Source: Podospora pseudocomata (lineage: Eukaryota > Ascomycota > Sordariomycetes > Sordariales > Podosporaceae). Taken from it: a DNA stretch of 64,000 nt. The position numbers and the translations under genes were made by a program. Under the pieces are notes generated by a model. It did no database searches, had not been told where the DNA came from, and saw nothing but the letters and a program-made list of their open reading frames with translations. Of this stretch, positions 34,140 to 43,881 are shown piece by piece. The stretch's first letter is position 1. Each line of letters starts with the position of its first letter. The stretch spans positions 1,587,501-1,651,500 of the forward strand of contig NC_085887.1 of assembly GCF_035222375.1 (NCBI RefSeq). Direction: 5' to 3'.

Positions 34140-34395
34140 GCCATTGTCGCCGGACCCCATCTTCTGCCGAGCTGGACCACAACTTGGATATTTCAAGAGC
34201 GAGGACAATCTTGAACACTCTTCCAACTTTTATCACAACAGAGGTTTACCGAGATCCAAGCTGCCACAACAGTCTGTTTACGGACTTGTCGAACGCCATC
34301 ACCACAGGAGTCTATCGAACGCCATCAGCACCGGAGGCACTCGAGAGAATAGAACCGTACGATACTCTAGCTTGACGAGTTCGCTGACCACCAAT

Positions 34396-35889
34396 ATGGG
34401 CAACCAAGCCTCAACACTAGCTCGTCCTCTCGACGCTGCTGACTCTATTCGCGCCCATCTTTCTGCTGGGACATCTCGCCCTCAGGGCACCGCCGGCACA
34501 CGCGCTCAGGACACTGTTGGTGCGCCCCCTCACGATGGGACTCGCCATCCAAGCCCGCAAGAAACCGCTTCGAGTTACCGACCTGGACCACAGGCAATTG
34601 CCCTTCCAGCTGCTTTGCAACCACCATCAGGCCCACCCCAAAGCCAACAACACTCTCGGTCTTGCTCACCTCCCCGCTCGGACGCAATCGCGGTCCCGTC
34701 ATCATCCGACCTAATCAGTGCCTCCCCAACAAACCAGTCGGATCACGAAACCAACCCATCACTCCGCTCCTTCTGGCGATCCTTGCCTCCAAATCACCTC
34801 ACCCGCCGCATTTTTCCAAAACCCGAACCAGAGAGACCACCCGACACGGATGAATTCGACCCCTCCCACCCCCCCTCCCCAAAACCCTTCAACCCCGACT
34901 GCCTAGGCCACCAAGTCGGAATCTACTCCGCCCAGACCCGCGCTCTGGGTGACGCCCTCGATCTCATCTACGAGGACTTGGACGCCCACGGGGAGACGGT
35001 TGACACGCTGGCGAAGAACCTGGGTGAGTACCAACGTGCGTTGGCGACACTGCTCGCGACTCCCGTCACGGCTGAGAGCTCCCCCCGTGCAAGGGCGAGG
35101 GCGTCGAAAGCACAGAGGTGCGGGCGGAAGTGCTTTGAGACCATCATCGCCGGTATTCAAGAGCGGCTCTCGCGCCTTCCGCCGTTGGGGGAGATCATTA
35201 GGGAGGAGCTTAATTCTACTCTGAGGGAGTCGCTAGAGCAGGATTCTGACGCTGCTGGGAGGTATCGGAGGGCTCATCTCCAACGCCGGAAAGAGGAGGC
35301 GGACCGGGAAGGGGAAAAGCTCGCCAAGGAGAGGCTTTTCACCCCAATGATGGCGATGGATCTTTCTTCCAGGTCGAGATGGAAGAGCACGAAGCTGCCC
35401 GACCAAAACGAGGAGCTTCAAGACAAGATGATGGCTCAGCAAACCGAATTTTTGCGCTGGAAGAAGGATAATCCCGGGGTTGACCTGCCGGAGGACTATT
35501 TGATGAGCCCGCCGCCCAGATGGTGGGGGGCTTTTCTGAAGAGGGGCGCTTGGAACAAGGGAGGGGAGCTTCTGAGGGAGGAGCTCAGGTTTGAGATGTT
35601 TGGGCGGGAGATCAAGAAGATGCAGGAGAGGGTTGAGTTGGACGAGTTGTTGACAAGGGAGACGAGGGGGGTTGCCAAGAGGAGGGGGGAGGTTTGGAGG
35701 TTGAGGGGGGAGGTGAGGAGGGCTATGGAGGATGCGGGGTATGGGAGGGATAAGTTTGATTGGGGGACGATTTTGGGGTTGGAAAAGGGCGAGGAGGAAG
35801 TGGTGGATGATGGTGAGAGGAAGAGTTGGAGGAGTTTGTTGGGGAGTTGGGAAAGGTTATGCCTGATTAGAGAGGGGCGGGGGGAATAG
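34396..35889 (+). CDS. hypothetical protein with putative N-myristoylation signal
   Basis: A single-exon frame encodes 497 aa from the chosen ATG. The N-terminus reads MGNQASTLARPL, which fits the N-myristoyltransferase consensus (Gly2, Ser/Thr at position 6); this is why I prefer it to an in-frame ATG 513 bp upstream, whose frame would include poly-Phe. Residues about 20-160 are Pro/Ser/Gln-rich and disordered. Residues 170-300 include a helical segment (a VGIYSAQTRALGDALDLI-type stretch). The C-terminal 200 residues are highly charged, with probable coiled coils and a WWGAFLKRGAWNKGGELLREE motif. I do not recognise a family. The architecture suggests a membrane-tethered scaffold, but that is inference only. 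Confidence 0.7.
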   Translation: MGNQASTLARPLDAADSIRAHLSAGTSRPQGTAGTRAQDTVGAPPHDGTRHPSPQETASSYRPGPQAIALPAALQPPSGPPQSQQHSRSCSPPRSDAIAVPSSSDLISASPTNQSDHETNPSLRSFWRSLPPNHLTRRIFPKPEPERPPDTDEFDPSHPPSPKPFNPDCLGHQVGIYSAQTRALGDALDLIYEDLDAHGETVDTLAKNLGEYQRALATLLATPVTAESSPRARARASKAQRCGRKCFETIIAGIQERLSRLPPLGEIIREELNSTLRESLEQDSDAAGRYRRAHLQRRKEEADREGEKLAKERLFTPMMAMDLSSRSRWKSTKLPDQNEELQDKMMAQQTEFLRWKKDNPGVDLPEDYLMSPPPRWWGAFLKRGAWNKGGELLREELRFEMFGREIKKMQERVELDELLTRETRGVAKRRGEVWRLRGEVRRAMEDAGYGRDKFDWGTILGLEKGEEEVVDDGERKSWRSLLGSWERLCLIREGRGE

Positions 35890-36435
35890 ACACGGGACGG
35901 TATTCACGGATTACTGTCGACATGGCGAAGCTCAATAGGCCAGACGAAGGGGATGTATTACAGCGCCGTGGGGCGGTATTCTCATCCGCAATACTGGCGG
36001 TCCCGGGGTCGGAGTTGGGAACTGGGAACTGGAAGCTGGGAGTTGCGGGTTTTTTTTTTCAGGGGTTGGCATGGTTCGGGGATGGTTAGCAAGATACCCA
36101 GGCGTATGTGGCGTTCGATATCATGATAACCGAGATACATCTTAGTGTGTTGGAATAGTTGCTTTCCATAGCAAGAGACGGGTTCTGGACACACAAGACC
36201 AGTATTGCACAAGATACCCTGACATGTTGTGAACTTGTCAACTGATTTGCTGAATAAATACTGATATCATCATATGCCTGCTGATGTTCTGCGGCTTGTG
36301 TGAGAAGGAGAAATGTGGGTAAGTTGCGATGGGTGTATAGCAGTCTGGTCCGTAATATCAACCAACCTCAAGACCTGTCCAACACGTCAGCATCCAGCAG
36401 CAAATCATCCACAGGAAATATTCACCCCTTACCAC
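35890..36435. other. intergenic, 3' ends of two convergent genes
   Basis: This stretch holds the 3' regions of the myristoylated-type gene (+) and the small Cys-rich gene (-). It includes a T10 run at about 36050. I see nothing else. Confidence 0.5.
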
Positions 36436-36753
36436 TCAAGCAGCCCTCCTCTTCAGATACTGCCCTTCCCAGGTCCCTTGATATCCCACTTGACACTGCG
36501 TCTCCTCCTCTGACCCCGGCGTCTCTGGGCCCTCGCTCACGACCGACCAATCCTCCTCCTTGTCGTCCTGTTGCTTCAGATCCAGGCCATTAGCCCGTCG
36601 GTGATAAGAACAGCTCTTGTTGGTGGTCTTGTACGTGACCCACGAGCTGCAGTTTGTGCGAAAACTGTCGCACACGTGGTGGGTGGCCGTGTCTTCTTTG
36701 CAGCCGCAGCCAAAGGTGAGGCAGACTTTCCAGCAAAAGTATTGGCGTGGCAT
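36436..36753 (-). CDS. small cysteine-rich protein, function unknown
   Basis: A frame of 105 aa starts MPRQYFCWKVC. Seven Cys (7, 11, 16, 18, 28, 35, 48) and His residues at 25, 26 and 51 cluster in the first 50 residues, spaced CX3CX4CXCX9CX6CX12C. The rest is acidic, Gln/Glu-rich and probably disordered, ending LKRRAA. There is no signal peptide, so a small metal-binding (zinc-knuckle-like) intracellular protein is more likely than a secreted effector. The longer in-frame upstream extension is hydrophobic and irregular, so the start was set at this ATG. The gene lies tail-to-tail with its left neighbour. I do not recognise the family. Confidence 0.55.
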   Translation of the reverse strand: MPRQYFCWKVCLTFGCGCKEDTATHHVCDSFRTNCSSWVTYKTTNKSCSYHRRANGLDLKQQDDKEEDWSVVSEGPETPGSEEETQCQVGYQGTWEGQYLKRRAA

Positions 36754-37781
36754 TCTGACTGAGGCTGAACCCCTGTTCGCAGCAATGAGGGGGGCTTGCG
36801 GGGAGGAGAAAAGAAAAACAGCCTTGCTGTTCTGGGGGAACGATAATAAAATCAGACAAGAAGGCCGGAACTCGGTAGCAAGAAATATTACGTGTCCTGC
36901 TCGACGAGGTTGAACAAGAACCAAGAGACACCACGTTCTGGCATGTGGTGTTGGTTGTGTGCTGGTGCGAGGCCGAGGGAACGAATAAAGGGTTCTAGAT
37001 CAACGAGGCGGTAGGCTGCTACACTACTGCATGCATGAGTATGAGAACAGTAAGACGACGGGGGGATTGAAACAGAAACGGTGTTCCGATTGGGGAGGCT
37101 TGGTGGGTAGCTGCCGCCGGTCTGCTCCGGATGGGGGAGACTAAAGCCGAGAGGAAAATGATAGGAGAGTTGTGGTTGAGTAGAGAGGGATCTAAAAGAA
37201 ATCAAGAAATCAAGTCAACGCTGATGCTGCTGGGAGTTTACGAAGAAAAAACATGAAGTGTTGTTGAAACATTGCAAGTGGGTGGACGTCGGAATTATTG
37301 GGGACCTTGACGGCCAGGCCTGGACAGTGCGGCAGGGGATGAAGAGGGGAAACTGAACACTGTGGGCTCCACAGGATTCCCCAGCACACCCGCTGCCGTC
37401 ATTGCCTCATTGGTGGCCTGGCTCCGTGTCCCTGGCACGCTTCGATCCTCGCTGTAATCACTGACGACAGCAGAAACAGGAGACAATCATTTCTCACTGA
37501 TTGAGCCATCATCTCTCTTTGCCCTGGCCTGGCAGAGAAACCACTCTCACGCTTATATTTCGAATTTAGTTTTTGTATTAATACTCTAGCTTCTCTCTAC
37601 GCGTAGCCTACCGGTTTTCTAGATCGCTGTTGCCCTCGTACGACAGGTAGTGCTGCTGGTTGTTGCCTCCCTTAATTTCAACCATCAAATTGAACGACAG
37701 ACGTGTCAATCCAGTCGCAATTCCATCGCTCACTCATTTGTCCTCACACTCCGGGTGTTCTTGTCCTCGACGGCCGCAACA
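36754..37781. other. intergenic, divergent promoters
   Basis: This is the promoter region between the small Cys-rich gene (-) and LSB6 (+). I see no further gene; short frames at 36888-37205 and 37295-37486 (-) have no domain. Confidence 0.5.
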
Positions 37782-40289
37782 ATGCCACGCACGCGCCCAG
37801 CAACAACGGGCTATGAAAGGCTCGCACAAGCCGACCAGTTCGGCGACGACTCCGACGACGAAGATCCCCTCGCCCACAGCTATGCCTCCCTCCAACCTGC
37901 TCAAGCCCCGCGATATGCGCCTATCACACAACCTCGCCCGCACTCGGGCATGTCGACGCCGAAGCGGAGGAGGTCGTCATCATCCGCCAATCTTCGCGGA
38001 CGGGGTCGCCGAGCTCGGAGCAACTCAGGGGTCGACCTGAAAGCCATCAATGCCCGCCTCGAGCGATGGGCGGACGAGATCGCCTCCAAATTCAAGCGCG
38101 GGAAGAACAAAAAGACGGGCGAGGAAGAGAGGCTAGAGATTCACCACTCGGTATTCCAAGCCCCTGAGGGTGTCCGCCCCGTCACAGCCGAACAGCTGGC
38201 TGTACCAGAACCGGGGTACATGACAAGGGCGGAATTCGAAGTCATTGTGGACAGCGTTAGGGAGGCCATTCGGAAGGGCGTGCAGCCGCTCATGATCTCG
38301 CAAGGTAGCTCTGGCAGCTACTTTGCGAGGAATCCTGACGGCAAGGTTGTGGGAGTGTTCAAGCCCAAGGACGAGGAGCCGTATGCGGCTGGCAACCCGA
38401 AATGGAACAAGTGGATTCATCGAAACCTGTTCCCGTGCTGTTTCGGCAGGGCTTGTCTTATTCCCAATCTTTCCTACGTCAGCGAGGCCGCTGCGTACGT
38501 CCTCGACGCCCAGCTACGAACTCACATGGTCCCATACACCGACGTCGTTTACCTCTCATCGAAATCCTTCCACTACCCATTCTGGGACCGCTACAACTTC
38601 TCGAGAAAGAAAAAGACACTGCCCGCCAAACCTGGCAGTTTCCAGGTGTTCCTCAAGGGCTTCAAAGATGCCAACGTCTTCCTGCGGGAACACCCATGGC
38701 CAGACCAGTACCTATCTGGCTTCCGGACGAATGATCCCCACAGGAAAAAGAAGAAGAGATGGGTGGATAACTGCCGTCCGAGGGGGGTGATGCAAGGCGA
38801 CGGAGATAGTGACGAGGAAGGTCAAGGCAGCCCTGCCTCGGCAACACCAAGCCCGGGCAACTTTGTGTGGACGCCGTCACTGAAGCAGTCGTTCCGGGAG
38901 GAGCTGGAGAAGCTCGTTATTTTGGATTACATCATGCGGAATACTGACAGAGGGTTGGACAATTGGATGATCAAGGTCGATTGGGAAGCTCAGAAAGCAT
39001 CGATAGTGTCGGACCCAGTCCAGCTCAACACCAACGTGGAAGAACCAGAGGAGCCGGAGGAGGGGCCGAGACCGGTGGATTTGTCGACCAGAGAACCGCC
39101 AAAGACTCGTGCGTCTTGCCCTTACCGAGCAGAGAGGCCCATGAACGCCTCGGCGCCGGTATCGAGCACACCGGACCCCAAGATTTCCATCGGTGCCATT
39201 GACAATTCGTTGTCATGGCCGTGGAAGCACCCGGACGCCTGGAGGAGCTTTCCCTTTGGGTGGCTTTTCTTGCCGGTTGATCTGATCGGTAGGCCGTTCA
39301 GCCAGAAGACGAGGGATCACTTCTTGCCGCTGCTCACGTCGACCACATGGTGGTCGCAGACACAGCTTGCGCTGAGGAGGGTGTTTCAGATGGACCCGGA
39401 TTTCCAGGAAAAGATGTTTTCGAGGCAGATTGCGGTTATGAAGGGGCAGGCGTGGAACGTGGTGGAGACGCTGAAGACGCCGGACCATGGGCCGTTGGAG
39501 CTGACGAGGCGGGCCAAGGTGTGTGTCTGGGATGATTTGGTCGACGTGCCGGTGGCGGTTCCTATGAGGGTTGCCTCTGCCGAGATGAGGAGACGGGCGG
39601 TGGAGGAGTCGGAGCAGGCTGCCAGTGCTGCTGCTGGCCTGACGAGATCCAACAGCGATGTTATTGCCGAGGCGGAGGAGGAGGAGATGGATATTGGGGC
39701 CTTTACCGCCGATTCAGACGCGGCTAGTGCCCCGGCTGCGACGGGGGTGGCGGAGGTGGTGGATCTGCTTGGGATGGCGAGTCCGGTGGGAGACCTGCCC
39801 AACCCGGGGAGATTCGAGCTGGCGATGGGGGAGGAGCCGCTTACGCCTGGGTTGACACCGGGACGGTTTGAAACTCCTGTTTTGGGCGGCAGCAGCGGCA
39901 GCAGTAACGGGCCCGTACAGGTGACGAGACCTGCGCTGAAGCATGCCAGTTACAGCCAGCCGCAGAGGTCGCTGAATATGTACTCGCCTGATCGGGGGTC
40001 GAGCTCGATGGCGGTTCATCACCAGAGGAGGTTTAGCTTTGCGACGGCGGCGGGGAGGAGGGAGAGCAACAGCATTGCGGCGCAGCTGTATGGGACGGGG
40101 AGGCTGAGCTGGGAGGGGGGGAGGCAGGGGTTTGTGGGGGAGTGGGAGGAGGAGGAGGAGGAGGATGCGTTGGAGGGTGGGGATCTGGGGTTTGCGGCCG
40201 CGCAGGGGATGGAGGGGAACCAGAGGAAGGTGATTGTGGAGAGGTTGGAGGCTGTGAAGACGAGGAATCCGGTTTTTACTTGTTGGTGA
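37782..40289 (+). CDS. LSB6: type II phosphatidylinositol 4-kinase (Lsb6)
   Basis: A single exon encodes 835 aa. The first 110 residues are disordered with an Arg/Ser patch. The PI4K type II catalytic core follows: G-loop GSSGSY at about 175-180, the ATP-binding Lys in VGVFKPK (about 194), a Cys-containing FPCCFGRACL stretch near 217-226 at the place where the family is palmitoylated, catalytic loop RNTDRGLDNW at about 386-395, and the metal-binding IGAIDNSLSWP near 470-480. A long Gly/Ser/Glu-rich tail has no known domain. The enzyme makes PtdIns4P on endosomal, vacuolar and plasma membranes. The insertion between the G-loop region and the catalytic loop (about 335-365) is low complexity. 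The start ATG was chosen just before MPRTRP because the upstream frame reads as leader. Confidence 0.92.
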   Translation: MPRTRPATTGYERLAQADQFGDDSDDEDPLAHSYASLQPAQAPRYAPITQPRPHSGMSTPKRRRSSSSANLRGRGRRARSNSGVDLKAINARLERWADEIASKFKRGKNKKTGEEERLEIHHSVFQAPEGVRPVTAEQLAVPEPGYMTRAEFEVIVDSVREAIRKGVQPLMISQGSSGSYFARNPDGKVVGVFKPKDEEPYAAGNPKWNKWIHRNLFPCCFGRACLIPNLSYVSEAAAYVLDAQLRTHMVPYTDVVYLSSKSFHYPFWDRYNFSRKKKTLPAKPGSFQVFLKGFKDANVFLREHPWPDQYLSGFRTNDPHRKKKKRWVDNCRPRGVMQGDGDSDEEGQGSPASATPSPGNFVWTPSLKQSFREELEKLVILDYIMRNTDRGLDNWMIKVDWEAQKASIVSDPVQLNTNVEEPEEPEEGPRPVDLSTREPPKTRASCPYRAERPMNASAPVSSTPDPKISIGAIDNSLSWPWKHPDAWRSFPFGWLFLPVDLIGRPFSQKTRDHFLPLLTSTTWWSQTQLALRRVFQMDPDFQEKMFSRQIAVMKGQAWNVVETLKTPDHGPLELTRRAKVCVWDDLVDVPVAVPMRVASAEMRRRAVEESEQAASAAAGLTRSNSDVIAEAEEEEMDIGAFTADSDAASAPAATGVAEVVDLLGMASPVGDLPNPGRFELAMGEEPLTPGLTPGRFETPVLGGSSGSSNGPVQVTRPALKHASYSQPQRSLNMYSPDRGSSSMAVHHQRRFSFATAAGRRESNSIAAQLYGTGRLSWEGGRQGFVGEWEEEEEEDALEGGDLGFAAAQGMEGNQRKVIVERLEAVKTRNPVFTCW

Positions 40290-41199
40290 GGTGGGAGGCA
40301 CGCTGGTGGTGAATATCTCTAGCTATTCTGAGCGGAAGGGGGTGGGGGGGGGGGATGGGGAGGTAGAATTACACAAAAGAACAGGAGTAATCATTATGCT
40401 ATATCGGCACTGAGTTTTTTCTTTACTAGTCGATGCGGTGACTTCTCTTCTTGCATCAAGGACCCAGTCACGTTGTGGATAGAAACAAGAAACTGCGATG
40501 AAAATATCAGGTGTTTGAAGAACGGTTAACAGCCCCCTACTCTCTACCACCACCCTCCTCCTCTGAACCCCAGAACACACCTGCCAGACCATCAACCACA
40601 CTCATCAGCCAGCCCCCTTTGGTACTCAGCTTCAGTCCATTTAACCACTCCTCCCATCTCAAAGATAACCACCAGCACAAGGGAGGTAGACATGCCTAAT
40701 CAAGCGGTGGCCTCGTGCCCTCTCCCTCGGCAACAATCAAAGACCCTGAAAGCTCCAGAATACTAGGACCTCGCTCGCTCACGGAACCAACGGACCTACC
40801 AGGTCCCTGACCGTGTCACTCCATCAACAAGAGCTGAATGAGGTTTCCAACTCTTCCTGTTGGTAGCTGGGAGGTGGGTGGGTGGGTGGCTACCTTGAGG
40901 GACAGAGCCAATAAAAGGATGACGTCTTTCCATCGTGATTTCTGCTTCGGCAGCGTGGATAAGAGGTGTCTGTTGGGGCGGGAGTGGGACGGGGGGACGA
41001 AAGGAGAGGGGTGAGTTGGTTGAGTAGATATTCCAGATAGGTCGAGGGTTTCCATGACTGGACGGGGCGGGATGAAGGGGGTTGGTGTTACCTGTGTGAG
41101 GGGATGGGGGAGGTGTTTAGTGTGGGTTTTGTGGTGGTAGGAGTGATGAGGTTTGTACCCAGGGGGTGAAGAGGTAGCTAAGGGGTTAAACGTCGGGTA
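40290..41199. other. intergenic, no gene seen
   Basis: This is the LSB6 3' region, including a GGGGG-rich tract at about 40338-40360. Short frames (40323-40601 -, 40816-41055 -) have no domain. Confidence 0.5.
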
Positions 41200-41424
41200 T
41201 CAAAGTGTGTTGGCGAGGGCTCGAGATGGCGGGTAAAGTTTGAAGAGAGCGGTCTTGTACTCCATTCTGTCGTGGCGATATCCTTGTCTCGACAGGATGG
41301 GTATACCGGCCGTCGAAAGGTTCAAGATGAGAGTCTCGATGATGTTTTGATCGACCATGTCTACTTTCGACATTACCCTTTTCACAGTCTTGCCCCAAGA
41401 CCAAGTCAAAAAAGCAGATGTCAT
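41200..41424 (-). CDS. small hypothetical ORF
   Basis: 74 codons run from an ATG at 41424 (MTSAFLTWSWGKTVKRVM...). Residues 22-45 form a plausible helix (DQNIIETLILNLSTAGIPIL). Amino-acid composition is normal, but there is no domain, no splice partner and no conserved neighbour to argue for it. It could be a small gene, an exon, or the relic of one. Confidence 0.25.
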   Translation of the reverse strand: MTSAFLTWSWGKTVKRVMSKVDMVDQNIIETLILNLSTAGIPILSRQGYRHDRMEYKTALFKLYPPSRALANTL

Positions 41425-41880
41425 TCCCAAGACGTTGGATGACCATGTCGAGACTGGTGGTAGTCTATATACCTTCTCAAAAGTCTAGTCCCTCCGTTGA
41501 TGACCGGCTGCCCAACTCTCAAACAACAAAGCAAAATCTGACCAGGTACCCGGGGAGGGATGCCAAAACCACCGCTTCCACACCCCTAAACAACATGCTC
41601 CCCCACTTTGGTACCCCAACTAACCACTCCCTCACACACCAAGCAAAGCCAACCATAGGTAACAGACAACTCAATTAGAGAGACGAGACTACCCTCGCTG
41701 GCTTGTCTCGGCAGGGAGACAACAGAAGGGGCCCTCTTCCCAAAGACCACTGCGCCATGCTCGGGGTATCTTGCCATCTAAAACGCCTCTAAAATGCAAG
41801 AGTACAAAAAAAACCCCCCTAGCCCGCCAAAACCACCAGATGTACAAGCTAGGGTATCAGCCTCCCTATTCCCATCCCAT
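41425..41880. other. intergenic, no gene seen
   Basis: This is the 3' flank of the coiled-coil gene and the 5' flank of the small ORF. It contains short frames only. Confidence 0.4.
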
Positions 41881-42660
41881 CTAATACCCCTTGTACCTCT
41901 TATCCTCCCCCCTCAACCACCCCTCCACTACCTCCCTCCCCCGCCTCACCATCCCCTCCCTCTCCCTACCCAAAACCTCTAACTCCCCCAGCAACTCCCT
42001 CTCCAAAAAAACTAAATGCTCCATCTCCACCGCCACCCCCTGGTTGTCCTTTGTCCTATCAAACCTCAACTCCATCCTATTCCTCCTAACCTGCTCCAGC
42101 GCCTGCTGCTTCCCCCTAATCCTCTCCTCCATGGCCAAAACCTCCTCCCTCATCCGATACTGCTCAGCACCAAACTGCCCCGTTTGTCTCTCCCGCTCAC
42201 CGATCGACCTCTCCAGCTCTGGGCCTAGAGATGGAGCTTCCTCGCGGGGTTTGGGCTGGGCCGGGTTCCAGAAGGGGTAGTTTGGTGTGTCGTAGTTGCT
42301 TAGAGGTGGAGGGGGGTATTGTTGCCAGCTTGTGAGGGAGATGGGGAAGACACCGCGGGCGGGGTTGTGCATGGGGATGTTGCGGTAGTGGTGGATTAGG
42401 AAGGGGGTGGAGCCGGGGATGTGCCCTCCGGGGGAGATGCCGGCTTTTATGGCGGCTGTTGTGGCGGCTGTTGTGGCGGGTGAGTCTGGGGGTGCGGTGG
42501 TGGGCTGTGGGTTGTTGGGTGGGATGTTAGGAGGGGCGGCTGAGGGTGTGATTCTGAGAGAGTTGGTCGCGGTGGCGAGTGAAATATCGGTGGCTGTGGT
42601 CGGGGGATGAGCGCTGGTGTTAGAGCGCCTGCGGGTCCGGGTGCGGGTGGGAGAGTCCAT
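41881..42660 (-). CDS. hypothetical protein with C-terminal coiled coil
   Basis: A single exon encodes 259 aa. The first 90 residues are Thr/Pro/Ala-rich and disordered after a basic start (SPTRTRTRRRS). A more conserved-looking middle follows at about 85-140 (FLIHHYRNIPMHN..., FPISLTSWQQYPPPPLSNYDTPNYPFWNP). From about 150 on there is a long Glu/Arg-rich coiled coil with heptad-like spacing, ending WLRGEDKRYKGY. The middle motif followed by a helical tail suggests a conserved fungal protein rather than random open frame, but I cannot name it. Confidence 0.6.
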   Translation of the reverse strand: MDSPTRTRTRRRSNTSAHPPTTATDISLATATNSLRITPSAAPPNIPPNNPQPTTAPPDSPATTAATTAAIKAGISPGGHIPGSTPFLIHHYRNIPMHNPARGVFPISLTSWQQYPPPPLSNYDTPNYPFWNPAQPKPREEAPSLGPELERSIGERERQTGQFGAEQYRMREEVLAMEERIRGKQQALEQVRRNRMELRFDRTKDNQGVAVEMEHLVFLERELLGELEVLGREREGMVRRGREVVEGWLRGEDKRYKGY

Positions 42661-43598
42661 TGTTGTTGATGTTTGATGGGTGTGAAGTCTTGTTTAATGT
42701 CGAGGGGAAGGTTTTGTTGGCGTACGGGAAAGCCAAGGGTATGTTATATGTAGGGACTGGAGCATCTGGGTGGGCAGTCTTGCCAGGTGAATGGGACGGG
42801 GTCTTGCAAAACTCTTCAATTCAGATGACAATGGATTGGATCGGCGGTTGACCGATAGGTTCTTCGGCGCCATTTCATCTCTAACCGTCAAAAATGGGAA
42901 GACACGAGAGCAAGTCGGAGAGCAGCTTGTTGGTGATATGGTCAGTTGCTCCACATAAGAGCACAAGTCTCTATAGCAGCGAGGTCGTAAGAAGCATATA
43001 GATATCAGAGATGGACCTGTCCCCTCGATACTCATCATGATTGTTATTCTTTTACAAGGTGATACCTTCTCCTTCTTTCATGCTAGATAGAAGTCCATCT
43101 ACTGCTTGAGCTGAAAAGATCAAGTCACCAAAATACACCCATTACCCATCAAACCGCCAAGAAGAATCCGAGTCGACTTCCTAGACTATACAAGTCCATA
43201 ATCTGTCCGTCAAAAGTCTCGAGTGAAGAAAGTCAGAGTCGATCGCAAAGTCACTCTACCTTCGACGAAGACTCGACCAAGACCAAGACCAAGACACCAT
43301 TCACCAATCTCACCACCAACAACAACAGTCTTTCCGATCATGATTACGTCTGGTCTAAAGGGCATGATCGCCACCCAGCCGGTGGAAAGCAAGGCCCGCC
43401 CACTGATCCGGTGTACCACGCTGTCTCACCTTCCCCTGGACGATCAGCTCTTAGTCTATCCTCAAAGCCAACATTCCGAGAACATATTCCGCCCGTTCCC
43501 GTCTCCCAGCCTCGATCCCGCCCATTCCTTCGGTCAAGCCTGCCATCAACATACCCAGTCTGCCAAACGGACTCCAACAACAGGCGGGAGAGACTCGG

Positions 43599-43629
<31 letters not shown>

Positions 43630-43881
43630 GGCCTTCCTGATCGTACCCGGCATATAACTTGAGTAAAGGGTGAGTGTTTTGCGGTGTGGGGCTTAAAGCT
43701 GAAAAGGGGCAAGTAAACAAAATCGATGTTGCTGTAACAACATCGAAAACAGGCGTTCTGGGTACAGCGATATAGAATACATCTCGTCGTAAGATCAAGC
43801 TCTTTTTATATGTAAATCTGGGTATCGCTCATTCAAATCCTCTTACTACGTCACATTCCAACAGCTCCAAGACGAAATATC
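42661..43881. other. intergenic with open frame lacking ATG and a 29-nt T-run
   Basis: Between the two minus-strand genes, the plus strand at about 43087-43662 is open for about 190 codons with normal composition (for example KGHDRHPAGGKQGPPTDPVY), but it has no ATG and runs into a 29-nt T-run giving poly-Phe. It may be part of an unmodelled transcript or chance. The rest appears noncoding. Confidence 0.35.
43601..43629 (+). repeat. poly(T) tract, 29 nt
   Basis: An uninterrupted T29 run. This length is prone to slippage and assembly error. Confidence 0.9.

Larger units (their letters stand above)
30641..34395. other. 3.7-kb intergenic stretch, homopolymer-rich
   Basis: I see no convincing gene. 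The stretch contains T-runs at about 31719-31729 and 31752-31773, a T/G-run at 31973-31991, AT-rich sequence at 32400-33700, and a (TTC)n repeat at 34086-34139. An imperfect duplication of CGAACGCCATCA lies near 34288-34330. Frames at 30799-31239 (+) and 31696-32083 are low complexity. The right part is probably promoter and leader of the next gene. Confidence 0.45.

Noticed and set aside
33883-34395. upstream extension of the 34.4-kb gene to an ATG at 33883 (668 aa in total)
   Set aside because: The frame passes through a (TTC)n microsatellite giving poly-Phe, and the N-terminal composition is irregular. The internal ATG gives a good myristoylation-type start.
43087-43662. open plus-strand stretch of about 190 codons
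   Set aside because: It has no ATG and runs into a T29 tract. It was kept only as a note, because composition alone does not support a gene.
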